Of a stretch of DNA of 64,000 nucleotides, positions 1 to 8,537 are shown piece by piece (the first letter of the stretch is position 1; every line of letters begins with the position of its first letter). The stretch is from Ensifer sp. MPMI2T. GTDB taxonomy: Bacteria; Pseudomonadota; Alphaproteobacteria; Rhizobiales; Rhizobiaceae. Made by a program: the position numbers and the translations under genes. A model generated the notes under the pieces. The model ran no database searches. It had not been told where the DNA came from and was given only the letters and a program-made list of their open reading frames with translations. The stretch is from the NCBI RefSeq assembly GCF_004827385.1, contig NZ_SRXN01000011.1, positions 1 to 64,000 of the forward strand, in the 5' to 3' direction.

Positions 1-45
1 CGCCAAGCCCCTCCCCCTTGTGGGGAGGGCTTGGGAGGGGTTCGC
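1..45. repeat. GC-rich palindromic repeat at window edge
   Basis: A hairpin is visible: CCAAGCCC and CTCCCC pair with GGGGAG and GGGCTTGG around a CTTGT loop. The core CTCCCCCTTGTGGGGAG resembles the centre of the larger repeats at 31405-31553 and 48301-48559. It lies just past the stop codon of the first gene and could act as a transcription end or RNA-stabilising hairpin. It may continue beyond the window. Confidence 0.5.
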
Positions 46-48
46 CCC

Positions 49-1185
49 TTACCGCAGCAGCGCCTGAGCCTCTTCGATGCCAAGGGCCGCCGGCTGCGTG
101 CAGGTGGTCGAAAGCGTTACGAACTGCCCCTCCTCGCCGGATTTCAGGATCGACACCATCACGTCGACGCCGTGAAGCGCGCGGTCGAGCGAGCAGCGCG
201 GGTCGCGGCCGTTGAGGATGGCGTCCGCCATGTCGGCGAGACCGGCCGTGCGGTAGTTGGCGATCGGCCCAGCCGGGTGATCCCAATTGTTAACCGCAAA
301 GGGATGCTCCCACATTTCGAGGGGCTGGATGTTCTTGTCGCGCCCGCTCGCCTCGACCGCGCCGCCGAAGAAGTTGGGATCCGGCACGAACAGCGATCCT
401 TCGGTGCCATAGAGCTCCATGTTGGCGTGGCGGTGCGACCAGACATCCCAGCTTGCCGAAAGCGTGATCGTTGCGCCGTTCTGGAATTCGAGCAGCGCAT
501 GGATGTTGGTCGGCGTCTTGACCGGGATGACCTCGCCATTGCGCGGCGCGCTGGTGATGGTGCGCGTCTCGTTCGCCATCGAGGAAAGCGCAGCGACGCG
601 CTTCACCGGGCCGATCAGGTTGATGAGGTTGGCGATATAGTAAGGTCCGAGATCGAGCACCGGACCACCGCCCGGCAGGAAGAAGAAATCCGGGTTCGGA
701 TGCCACATCTCCATGCCGGGGCTCATGACGTGGCAGGTTCCCGATGTGATCCGACCGATCTTGCCGGCGTCGATGTAGTCGCGGGCGAGCTGGTGCGCGC
801 CGCCGAGGAAGGTATCCGGCGCACAGCCGACCGTAAGTCCTTTCGCCTTGGCGATCGCCCTGAGCTCCTCGCCCTGCTCCAGTGTCAGCACCAGCGGCTT
901 TTCGGAATAGACATGTTTTCCGGCTTCGAGGATCGCCTTCGAAACGGCAAAATGCGCGTCCGGGATCGTCAGATTGACGATGATGTCCACTTCCGGATTG
1001 GCCAGCAGCGCCTCGATGCTCTGCGCCGTCACATCATATTCGGCGCCCCGCGCCTCGGCCGCTGCCGGGTTGAGATCGGCGCAGGCGACCATTCGGATGC
1101 CCTTGAAGAGCGGCGCGAGCTTGAAATAGGTGGTGGAGATATTGCCGCATCCAATGATGCCGACGCCAAGTTCCTTCGTCTTCAT
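49..1185 (-). CDS. Gfo/Idh/MocA family oxidoreductase
   Basis: A 378-residue NAD(P)-dependent sugar or polyol dehydrogenase. The N-terminal Rossmann fold shows GIIGCGNIS (residues 9-17) and the family EKP motif is at 95-97, where the lysine is normally catalytic. The ATG at 1185 is preferred over a TTG at 1203, which overlaps the upstream stop and has no ribosome binding site. It is the last gene of a minus-strand sugar cluster, 14 bases after the epimerase-like gene; such pairs often interconvert unusual sugars. The exact substrate cannot be read from the sequence. Confidence 0.9.
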   Translation of the reverse strand: MKTKELGVGIIGCGNISTTYFKLAPLFKGIRMVACADLNPAAAEARGAEYDVTAQSIEALLANPEVDIIVNLTIPDAHFAVSKAILEAGKHVYSEKPLVLTLEQGEELRAIAKAKGLTVGCAPDTFLGGAHQLARDYIDAGKIGRITSGTCHVMSPGMEMWHPNPDFFFLPGGGPVLDLGPYYIANLINLIGPVKRVAALSSMANETRTITSAPRNGEVIPVKTPTNIHALLEFQNGATITLSASWDVWSHRHANMELYGTEGSLFVPDPNFFGGAVEASGRDKNIQPLEMWEHPFAVNNWDHPAGPIANYRTAGLADMADAILNGRDPRCSLDRALHGVDVMVSILKSGEEGQFVTLSTTCTQPAALGIEEAQALLR

Positions 1186-1199
1186 GATTTTTCCGTCAC

Positions 1200-1961
1200 T
1201 CAATAGGATTGGATGGAGGCCAGCGAACGTTCAGCAAAGCGCCGGAAGTCGCTGGGGTTGTCGTGTTCGGCAATGAAATATTTCACCGAGGTTGCGGAGA
1301 ACGCCTTTACCAGCCCCTTCCAGTCGATCGTGCCGTGGCCGACATCGGCCCAGCCGTCCTCATCCGTCTTTTCACCCTTGGGCGCGATGTCCTTGACGTG
1401 GACGGCGGTGATACGGCTGCCGTACTTCGCGATCCAGGCGAAGGGATCGGCGCCGCCGCGCACGATCCAGGCAATATCCGCTTCCCAGGAAAGATCCGGG
1501 CCGCCGGCGAAGATGTGGTCCAACGGTACGGAGCCGTCCGCGAGGCCATGGAATTCGAAGTCGTGATTGTGCCAGCCGAAGTCGAGTCCCGCGTCCCGGA
1601 AAGGCTTGCCTGCCGCTTGCAGCCGCGCACCGAAGGCACGCCAGCCGGCCGCGTCGCTCGGGCGCTGGTCCGGCATCAGGTAGGGGCAGTAGATTGCCCG
1701 GATGCCGAGCGCATTGGCGATCCGCAGCACCCGCGCCGGCTCCTGCTCCAGCATGTCGATGCCAAAATGCGCAGTCGGCATGGTGACGCCGTTGCGCTCC
1801 AGACCGCGCTTGAATTCAGCGACCTCTTCGTCGCTCAGCGATGCGTAAAGCGCACCGTAGCCTTCGACCTGGGTATAGCCGGCCTTGCCGACCGCCGCGA
1901 GCACATCGGCGAGCGGCGGAAAATTGCGGGCGCTGTAGAGTTGGAAACTGACGTCTTTCAT
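1200..1961 (-). CDS. Sugar phosphate isomerase/epimerase (TIM barrel)
   Basis: 253 residues of the xylose-isomerase-like TIM barrel (AP endonuclease 2) family. Metal-ligand segments typical of the fold are visible: VEGYG near the start, GWHNHDFEFHG in the middle, SWEADIAW, HVKDIAPKG and IAEHDNPSD near the end. Start: the ATG at 1961 has AGGAG seven bases upstream; the TTG one codon before it is less likely. It lies between the D-lyxose-isomerase-type gene and the Gfo/Idh oxidoreductase in one operon, so it probably acts on a sugar or oxidised sugar from the same pathway. Specific reaction unknown. Confidence 0.88.
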   Translation of the reverse strand: MKDVSFQLYSARNFPPLADVLAAVGKAGYTQVEGYGALYASLSDEEVAEFKRGLERNGVTMPTAHFGIDMLEQEPARVLRIANALGIRAIYCPYLMPDQRPSDAAGWRAFGARLQAAGKPFRDAGLDFGWHNHDFEFHGLADGSVPLDHIFAGGPDLSWEADIAWIVRGGADPFAWIAKYGSRITAVHVKDIAPKGEKTDEDGWADVGHGTIDWKGLVKAFSATSVKYFIAEHDNPSDFRRFAERSLASIQSY

Positions 1962-2018
1962 CAAAGATCTCCTCGTTGAGTGCGCAGGAATGGGTTGTTG
2001 GGAGCAGGTTCGGGCGTT

Positions 2019-2717
2019 TCAGCCTGTTGCCTTCAGCCAGGTGTCGTAGTCCGACACGAGCAGGTGGAGCGCATGCTCGTCCTCCTCGATTGCGGAAAAG
2101 CGGCCCACCGGCTCGCGGAAATAGTTGTCGGTAAGGTCGTCGTTGACGGTCGAGACTTCGCCCATCAATACGTCGGCTCCCTCCGCCCAAAAGGCGTGCC
2201 AATTTCCGGGCAGCAATGTGACGCTCTCGCCGGGCTTAAGCTTTAGGAGCCCACCGGCCTTCTGCCGACGCAGGCGCGCATCGCACGCCACTTCGACGTC
2301 GCTTTCCTCGTCGACCGAGCCGTCCGGCAGCGAGTTATACAGCTCAAGTACCAGCGTACCGCCGCCGCGATTGATGATGTCCTCCGTCTTCACCGCGTGA
2401 CGGTGCAGCGGATTGACCTGGCCAGCGCGCGTGATCATCAGCTTCTCGGCATAGATCATGCCCTTGCCGGTGCCGAGATTGACCGCGGCGCCGTTCCTCA
2501 AGGTGAAAAGGACAAGACCGAATTCATCGAAACGGCCTTTGCCATAGTCGGTGATGTCCCAGCCGAGCCGCGCCTCCAAGATCGTCGGGCTGTCGGACGC
2601 GACCCGAGTCTTCAATTCCTCCGGCGACCAGTAGGCAAAAGGGGGCAGCAAGAAGCCGTGGCTGCGCATGAAGGCGTCGCTTTCGCGGATGATCTCGTTG
2701 ACGTCACTGCGTTTCAT
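2019..2717 (-). CDS. D-lyxose ketol-isomerase family cupin
   Basis: 232 residues resembling bacterial D-lyxose/D-mannose isomerases, single-domain cupins that interconvert aldose and ketose with a divalent metal. The metal-binding string NPLHRHAVKTEDIINR (two His and one Glu) is clear, and a later GNWHAFW supplies a further His. The ATG at 2717 follows the beta-mannosidase stop by five bases, so the genes are translationally close; an open frame extends further upstream inside the mannosidase and is ignored. Placement directly after a beta-mannosidase suggests conversion of released mannose to fructose, which is an inference. Confidence 0.82.
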   Translation of the reverse strand: MKRSDVNEIIRESDAFMRSHGFLLPPFAYWSPEELKTRVASDSPTILEARLGWDITDYGKGRFDEFGLVLFTLRNGAAVNLGTGKGMIYAEKLMITRAGQVNPLHRHAVKTEDIINRGGGTLVLELYNSLPDGSVDEESDVEVACDARLRRQKAGGLLKLKPGESVTLLPGNWHAFWAEGADVLMGEVSTVNDDLTDNYFREPVGRFSAIEEDEHALHLLVSDYDTWLKATG

Positions 2718-2722
2718 CCGGC

Positions 2723-5197
2723 TCACCCCTTTCCCTGGCAGGATTCGAGGTCGTAGGCGCTGAAGCTCGGCACGATGCCTTCGGCGAGCGGCGCCTTCGG
2801 GGTGAAGCGGATCACCTTCGTCTCGCCGGCGGTCAGGTCGAAGGCGTTGTCCGAGTAGCGCCCGTCGATATCCGCCTCGACCATCACATGCAGCGCTAGA
2901 CCGCTCGCTGTGATAACCACGTCGAAGGCGCCATCCAGTCGCGGCACGGTCTCCAGCGTCAGTCCTGACGGCGAGAGATCGAGCGCCTTGTAGGTCCCCT
3001 GCACATGGTGCCCCTCGCCGCACATGCCGTTGGAGGCTTCGAACGACCAGAAGAGCAACATTCCCTCCGGAACGTCGTCGCTCGCGATGGTGACGAGCGT
3101 GGCGGCGCGGTCCGGTGCACAGGAACCGGCGGCGGCCGCCAGCGGGCGACGCTCGCCGTCAAGTGAAACGAGAAAGGTTTCGAGTTCGACCGTCACCATC
3201 TCGGCTGTGTCGTTCACCATCGAGAACGTGATTTCCTTGCCGTCCGCAGAAGGGATGGCCGCGACAGCGACCGGCTGGAAGAAGCGGCGGGCCATATAGT
3301 GCATGGCCTTCCAGTTGCCGCCGTAATCCAGGCTCGACCAGGAGGCGACTGGCCAGGTGTCGTTGAGCTGCCAATAAAGCGTGCCCATACAATGCGGCTT
3401 CAGCGACCGCCAGTAGTCGACGGCGGTACGGATCGCGAGGCCCTGCTGGATCTGGCTCAGATAGACGAAGCTCGGGAAATCCTTTGGAAAGCGGAAATAG
3501 CGGAACATGGTCCCGGCGATCCGCTCGTTGCCGCCGGCATTCTTCTGGTGCGCCTCCATCACCGGCGAGGCGATGTTGAGGTCACGCGTCTCGGCGAATT
3601 GCCGGACGACCGGCATCGATGTGTAGGACTGGAAACCGAATTCCGAGCAGAAGCGCGGACGCACGGTGCGATAATTGTCGAAGGACTTGTTCTCATGCCA
3701 GACGGACCAGTAGTGCATGTCGCCAGCACCATCCGCATGCCAAGCATCGCCGAAATTGAGGTAGCCGACAGAGGGGCTCGAAGGCCACCAGATCGCTTCC
3801 GGGCAGGCCGCCTTCATCGCCGCCTCGACCGTGCGGTTCAACCGGTCATAAGCGACGAGGTAACGGTCGCGATCCTTGCGGCTTTCTTCGAACCAGGTGA
3901 GCGCGCCGACAAGTTCGTTGTCGCCGCACCACAGCGCAATCGACGGGTGGGACGACAGTCGCTTGACCTGATAATCCACCTCGGCCGCGACATTGTCGAG
4001 GAAGTCCGGTGTCGAGGGATAGAGATTGCAGGCGAACATGAAGTCCTGCCAGACGAGCAGTCCGAGCCGGTCGCAGAGATCGTAGAACCAGTCTGGCTCG
4101 TAGAAGCCGCCGCCCCAGACGCGGATCATGTTCATGTTGGCGTCGACAGCGGATTGCAGGAGGTCCTCGACCCCCTGCGGCGTGACGCGCGACACCAGGG
4201 CATCCGCCGGGATCCAGTTCGCTCCGCGGCAGAAGATCTCGCGGCCATTGATGCGGAAGGCAAAACGGCTGCCCGCCTCGTCCTTGTCGGTGACGAGATC
4301 GATCGTTCGGAAACCGATCTGGCGGGTCACGCTCTCGTCCGGCAGCTCGACGTTAAGGACGGAGAGTGCCTGCTCACCGCTGCCGGCAGGCCACCACAAT
4401 CTTGGCGTTGCGACCGTGAAGACGTGGGTGACCCGCGTCTCGCCGGCTGCAACCGCACAGTCCAGACGCTCCCGCACGCCATCTAGCTCAAAATGAATGG
4501 GTACGATGCCGGGATCGCGCGCAAAGAGCGTGACGGTTACCTGCAGGTCGACTGAGCCGTCGGTAAGCCAGAGCTGACGTGTGGTGATGTGTTCGATGCG
4601 CGCCGTCTCCAGCCGGCGAAGTGCCAGCGAGCCATAGATGCCGAGCGGCGCGATGGCGATGTTCCAGTCCCAGCCGAAGTGGCACTGGGGCTTGCGCAGC
4701 ATGTTGCCGTTGGCGATCGGCGAATTCCCGTCGTGATAAGGCACGTAAAAAGGCTGCGCCGCCTGCCGGCGCGCACCCTCGGCAATCGAGGAAAGCAGCA
4801 CGACGCGGATGCGGTTCTCGCCGACAACGAGCGCACTTGAGACATCGGGACGATAGCGGCGAAAGCAGTTTTCCGCCTCCAGCACCAAGCGATCGTTGAC
4901 GAAGACCGAGGCGATCGTGTCGATACTTTCGAAATCGAGATACCAGCACCCGTCAAGATCGTCCGCATCGATGACGACCGTGCGTTCCAGAACCCAGTCC
5001 TTGTGCGCGACCCATTGCACATCAGCCTCGTTCCGGCCGGCATAGGGATCTGCGATGACACCCGCCTGCTGCAACGCGCTGTGCACATCGCCCGGAAGCG
5101 CAATGGTAAGCGCGTGGCTGTTGTCGGTCGAGGCAAGCAGCCAGTCACCGGACAAGTCGATGCGGATGGCGTCGCGGTTCAAGGTTTCGGGGGGCAT
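2723..5197 (-). CDS. Beta-mannosidase, glycoside hydrolase family 2
   Basis: 824 residues, the usual size of GH2 beta-mannosidases, which release mannose from the non-reducing end of beta-mannosides. The order is an N-terminal jelly-roll sugar-binding domain, an immunoglobulin-like domain, the TIM barrel and C-terminal beta domains. The acid/base Glu is in WCGDNELVG (about residue 428) and the nucleophile Glu in RPRFCSEFGFQSY (about residue 519). The binding-loop string RVWGGGFYE is also present. No signal peptide is visible, so the enzyme is probably cytoplasmic and acts on imported oligosaccharides. It follows the ABC transporter genes and precedes the isomerase. Confidence 0.93.
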   Translation of the reverse strand: MPPETLNRDAIRIDLSGDWLLASTDNSHALTIALPGDVHSALQQAGVIADPYAGRNEADVQWVAHKDWVLERTVVIDADDLDGCWYLDFESIDTIASVFVNDRLVLEAENCFRRYRPDVSSALVVGENRIRVVLLSSIAEGARRQAAQPFYVPYHDGNSPIANGNMLRKPQCHFGWDWNIAIAPLGIYGSLALRRLETARIEHITTRQLWLTDGSVDLQVTVTLFARDPGIVPIHFELDGVRERLDCAVAAGETRVTHVFTVATPRLWWPAGSGEQALSVLNVELPDESVTRQIGFRTIDLVTDKDEAGSRFAFRINGREIFCRGANWIPADALVSRVTPQGVEDLLQSAVDANMNMIRVWGGGFYEPDWFYDLCDRLGLLVWQDFMFACNLYPSTPDFLDNVAAEVDYQVKRLSSHPSIALWCGDNELVGALTWFEESRKDRDRYLVAYDRLNRTVEAAMKAACPEAIWWPSSPSVGYLNFGDAWHADGAGDMHYWSVWHENKSFDNYRTVRPRFCSEFGFQSYTSMPVVRQFAETRDLNIASPVMEAHQKNAGGNERIAGTMFRYFRFPKDFPSFVYLSQIQQGLAIRTAVDYWRSLKPHCMGTLYWQLNDTWPVASWSSLDYGGNWKAMHYMARRFFQPVAVAAIPSADGKEITFSMVNDTAEMVTVELETFLVSLDGERRPLAAAAGSCAPDRAATLVTIASDDVPEGMLLFWSFEASNGMCGEGHHVQGTYKALDLSPSGLTLETVPRLDGAFDVVITASGLALHVMVEADIDGRYSDNAFDLTAGETKVIRFTPKAPLAEGIVPSFSAYDLESCQGKG

Positions 5198-5252
5198 TTC
5201 CTCAATCCATTATGGGCCGGCGGCCGATGCCGACATCATTATCGTTTATTGT

Positions 5253-5278
5253 GAGCCCGGACGGCGTCGCCCGGGCTC
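5253..5278 (-). terminator. Hairpin between ATPase gene and beta-mannosidase gene
   Basis: GAGCCCGG pairs perfectly with CCGGGCTC around a ten-base loop, twelve bases past the ATPase stop. No uridine run follows on the minus strand, so this is more likely an RNA-stabilising or attenuating hairpin than a strong terminator. Confidence 0.45.
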
Positions 5279-5289
5279 GATATCGCTTC

Positions 5290-6375
5290 TTAAAGACGGT
5301 TTTCGCTGGCAGCGTCGAAGATTGAGGCGACGCCCATGTCGAAAGAAAGGCGCACGGCCGTGCTCGGCCTGTAGCGCCGCTGGCCGGCGATGCGCACGGA
5401 CATCGATTGACCGGCCAAGGTCAGCCACAAGAGGTTGTCGGCACCCATCGGCTCTTCGATGTCAACGACGGCCTGATGCGCTGCATCTCCTGCCCCGGCC
5501 TCATCGACCTTGACATGCTCCGGCCGGAGTCCGAGCACGACCTTCTGGCCCGGCTGCAACCTTGTGCGCGCCGGATAGGCCGTGACGTCGAAGGCAACAC
5601 CGCCGACCTGCACAAAGCTGCGGCCGTCCTTGGCGGCGACCTCGCCACGGAAGAAATTCATCGATGGCGAACCGATGAAGCCGGCGACGAAGAGGTTCTC
5701 CGGCGCGTTGTAAATGGTCATCGGATCGGCGAGCTGCTGGATGACGCCGCCCTTCATCACAGCGATGCGGTCGGCGAGCGTCAGCGCTTCGATCTGGTCG
5801 TGCGTGACATAGATCATCGTGTTTTTCAGCGACTGGTGAAGCCGCTTGATCTCGACGCGCAGTTCCGAGCGCAGCTTGGCGTCGAGGTTCGACAAGGGCT
5901 CGTCGAAGAGGAAGACATCGACGTCGCGCACCAGTGCGCGGCCGATCGCCACGCGCTGGCGCTGGCCGCCGGAAAGTTCGGCGGGCTTGCGCTTCAGAAG
6001 CGGCTGGATCTGCAGGATTTCCGCAGCGCGTGCGACACGTTTATCGATTTCGGCTTGCGGCACCCTGGCGACCTGGAGCCCGAAGGAAAGGTTCTTCTCG
6101 ACCGACATCTGCGGGTAGAGCGCGTAGGACTGGAACACCATGCCGATGCCGCGGTCCTTCGGCTCCTCCCATGTGACATTGCGGTCTTTGATGAAGATCT
6201 GCCCTTCCGAAACGTCAAGCAGACCGGCGATGCAGTTCAAGAGCGTGGACTTGCCGCATCCGGACGAGCCGAGCAGGACAAGGAACTCGCCATGATTGAT
6301 GTCGAGGTTGAGCTTGTCGAGAACGGTGATGGCGCCGAAGTTCAGCGACAGGTCCCTGACTGAAACACTGGTCAT
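5290..6375 (-). CDS. Sugar ABC transporter ATP-binding protein (MalK/UgpC type)
   Basis: 361 residues, the length of MalK/UgpC ATPases that drive CUT1 sugar importers. Walker A is GSSGCGKST (about residues 36-44), the signature is LSGGQRQRVAIGRAL, Walker B is VFLFDEPLSNLD and the switch His is in YVTHDQIEA. The C-terminal third is the TOBE region, seen in LGLRPEHVKVDE. It starts at the ATG at 6375, six bases after the permease stop, completing a binding protein-permease-permease-ATPase unit. Confidence 0.95.
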   Translation of the reverse strand: MTSVSVRDLSLNFGAITVLDKLNLDINHGEFLVLLGSSGCGKSTLLNCIAGLLDVSEGQIFIKDRNVTWEEPKDRGIGMVFQSYALYPQMSVEKNLSFGLQVARVPQAEIDKRVARAAEILQIQPLLKRKPAELSGGQRQRVAIGRALVRDVDVFLFDEPLSNLDAKLRSELRVEIKRLHQSLKNTMIYVTHDQIEALTLADRIAVMKGGVIQQLADPMTIYNAPENLFVAGFIGSPSMNFFRGEVAAKDGRSFVQVGGVAFDVTAYPARTRLQPGQKVVLGLRPEHVKVDEAGAGDAAHQAVVDIEEPMGADNLLWLTLAGQSMSVRIAGQRRYRPSTAVRLSFDMGVASIFDAASENRL

Positions 6376-6381
6376 GCTTGA

Positions 6382-7326
6382 TTATCCTTTCACTGCGCCA
6401 GCGGCGATGCCGCGCACGAACAGCCGGCCCGAGATGAAGTAGATCGTCAACGGCACGAGGCCGGTCAGCAGCGTCGCCGCCATGTTGACGTTGTATTCCT
6501 TCACGCCCTGCACCGAGTTGACGATGTTGTTGAGCTGTACGGTCATCGGGTAGTACTCCGGCCGCGTGAAAACCACGCCGAACAGGAAGTCGTTCCAGAT
6601 GCCGGTCACCTGAAGGATCATCGCGACGACGAAGATCGGCAGCGACATCGGCAGCATGATCTTGAGGTAGATCGTCCAGAACCCGGCGCCGTCGACGCGC
6701 GCCGCCTTGAAGAGCTCCTCGGGCAGCCCGGCGAAATAGTTGCGGAACAAGAGGGTCAGGATTGGCATGCCGAAGATCGTATGCACGATGATGAGGCCGG
6801 TCAGCGTGCCGTAGACGCCCATTTCTCTGAGCACGATCACGATCGGGTAGATCATCACCTGATAGGGGATGAAGGCGCCGACGATGAGGACGGTGAAAAA
6901 CAGGTCGGCCCCTTTGAAGCGCCAGTTGGCGAGCGCGTAGCCGTTCACCGAGGCGATGGCGATCGAGATGATCACCGAGGGAACGGTGATGCGCACCGAA
7001 TTCCAGAAGCCGCGCGAAAGCCCGTCGCAATTGAGGCCGGTGCAGGCCTGGGCCCAGGCCTTTACCCAGGGCTCGAAGGTGATTTCCACCGGGGGCGCGA
7101 AGATGTTGCCGACGCGGATTTCCGGCATGCCCTTGAGCGACGTCATGATCATCACGTAGAGCGGCAGCAGGTAATAGAGAGCAACTACGATCAACGTGCC
7201 GTACACGACGATGTTGCGGCGAGAGAGTGTCCGGCGCGGCTTGGGTCCGCTCGGGCCGGACTTGATCCTGACGGGAACCGTTTCGTGCTCGGTAACCGTG
7301 CTGTTGTTGGCGACGAGATTAAGCAC
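6382..7326 (-). CDS. Carbohydrate ABC transporter permease (MalG type)
   Basis: 314 residues with a long charged N-terminus and about six membrane helices, the first being VVYGTLIVVALYYLLPLYVM. The EAA loop that contacts the ATPase is seen in EELFKAARVDGAGFW. The start is a GTG at 7326 with a strong GGAGGAGG eight bases upstream, and it overlaps the preceding permease by eight bases, indicating coupled translation. It forms the inner-membrane channel with the next permease. Confidence 0.93.
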   Translation of the reverse strand: MLNLVANNSTVTEHETVPVRIKSGPSGPKPRRTLSRRNIVVYGTLIVVALYYLLPLYVMIMTSLKGMPEIRVGNIFAPPVEITFEPWVKAWAQACTGLNCDGLSRGFWNSVRITVPSVIISIAIASVNGYALANWRFKGADLFFTVLIVGAFIPYQVMIYPIVIVLREMGVYGTLTGLIIVHTIFGMPILTLLFRNYFAGLPEELFKAARVDGAGFWTIYLKIMLPMSLPIFVVAMILQVTGIWNDFLFGVVFTRPEYYPMTVQLNNIVNSVQGVKEYNVNMAATLLTGLVPLTIYFISGRLFVRGIAAGAVKG

Positions 7327-8227
7327 GCTTGCGACCTCCTCCGAATTCCAGATACGCCCACGGCACGATGATGATCGCGACCGTCACGAGCATCATGGTG
7401 GAGGCGGCAAAGCCCTGCCCAAGGTTCTGGGCCTGGAACATATAATCGTAGACGTATTTCGCAGGCACTTCGGAGGCGATGCCGGGACCGCCGCTCGTCT
7501 GCGCCACGACGAGGTCGTAAACCTTGACGATGCCGCTCGCGATGATGACGAGCGTCGTGATGAAGACGCCGCGCATCATCGGGATGATGATGAGCACATA
7601 GGTCTTCCACATCGGGATGCCATCCACCCGGGCAGCCTTCCAGATGTCCTCATCGATGCCGCGCAGGCCGGCAAGCATAAGGCACATGACAAGGCCGGTG
7701 CCCTGCCAGAGCGCCGCGATCAGAATGCCGTAGATGACGATGTCGGAATTATAGAGCGGGTCGAAGTTGAAGTTCGTCCAGCCAAAGGACCGCACGATCG
7801 ACTGTATTCCGTATTGCGGATTAAGCAGCCACTGCCAGACAAGGCCCGTGACGATGAACGACAGGGCGAAGGGATAGAGCATGATCGTTCGAAATGTATT
7901 CTCGAAGCGAATCTTCTGGTCCATCAGTGCCGCAAGCACAAAACCGATCACGAGACTGAAAATCAGTGAGAAAAAACCGTAGATGGCGAGATTCTCGATC
8001 GAGACGAGCCAACGCGGTGCGGCCCATAGGCGCTCATATTGGTCGAGGCCGACGAAGGAAAGCCTTGGCAGCAGCTTCGAGTTGGTGAAGGAATAGAGAA
8101 CCGTCCAGGCTGTGCCGCCGACGAAGATGACCACGGCTGTCAGGATCATCGGAATAGAGGCGATCTTCGCATTCAGGTTCCGCAACCACTGATTCGGGCG
8201 AGCCGAGCCGCGTGTTTGGCCTGTCAT
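7319..8227 (-). CDS. Carbohydrate ABC transporter permease (MalF type)
   Basis: 302 residues with six predicted membrane spans; the first, starting at SIPMILTAVVIFVGGTAWTV, follows a short basic cytoplasmic tail. The EAA motif is in EDIWKAARVDGIPMW. It is the first permease of the CUT1-type importer and overlaps the next one. The 310-base gap between it and the binding-protein gene contains a stable hairpin, which usually leaves the binding protein more highly expressed than the membrane parts. Confidence 0.93.
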   Translation of the reverse strand: MTGQTRGSARPNQWLRNLNAKIASIPMILTAVVIFVGGTAWTVLYSFTNSKLLPRLSFVGLDQYERLWAAPRWLVSIENLAIYGFFSLIFSLVIGFVLAALMDQKIRFENTFRTIMLYPFALSFIVTGLVWQWLLNPQYGIQSIVRSFGWTNFNFDPLYNSDIVIYGILIAALWQGTGLVMCLMLAGLRGIDEDIWKAARVDGIPMWKTYVLIIIPMMRGVFITTLVIIASGIVKVYDLVVAQTSGGPGIASEVPAKYVYDYMFQAQNLGQGFAASTMMLVTVAIIIVPWAYLEFGGGRKRA

Positions 8228-8500
8228 GTTTGCTCCTCCGGAACTGCAATGTATTCGATGTGCGGTACTCGCAGCGAAACACGCCGCCGATACCCGGCCG
8301 CCTCACCATAGTAATGGCCCCTGCCCGGCACTCAGCGTTCAAGCGAACATATAACGAACGCTCAGAACACCTTGATTCTGGAACATCTTATCCGCGTCGG
8401 CAATTCAGCTTGAAAGCGGGATGCTCCTCTTGCGTCGCCGCCAGCAGACGTCGTCACGGGTGCCCGGCGCGAACGCGTCGTACCGAACGGGCATGAGGGC

Positions 8501-8522
8501 GGCCCCGCGAACGCGCGGGGCC
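8501..8522 (-). terminator. Strong GC hairpin after the binding-protein gene
   Basis: GGCCCCGCG pairs perfectly with CGCGGGGCC around AACG, fifteen bases past the binding-protein stop. No T-run follows on the minus strand, so a partial terminator or 3'-protecting hairpin is likely. I see no gene in the rest of the 8228-8537 gap. Confidence 0.55.
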
Positions 8523-8537
8523 TTCAAGCGGCAACGA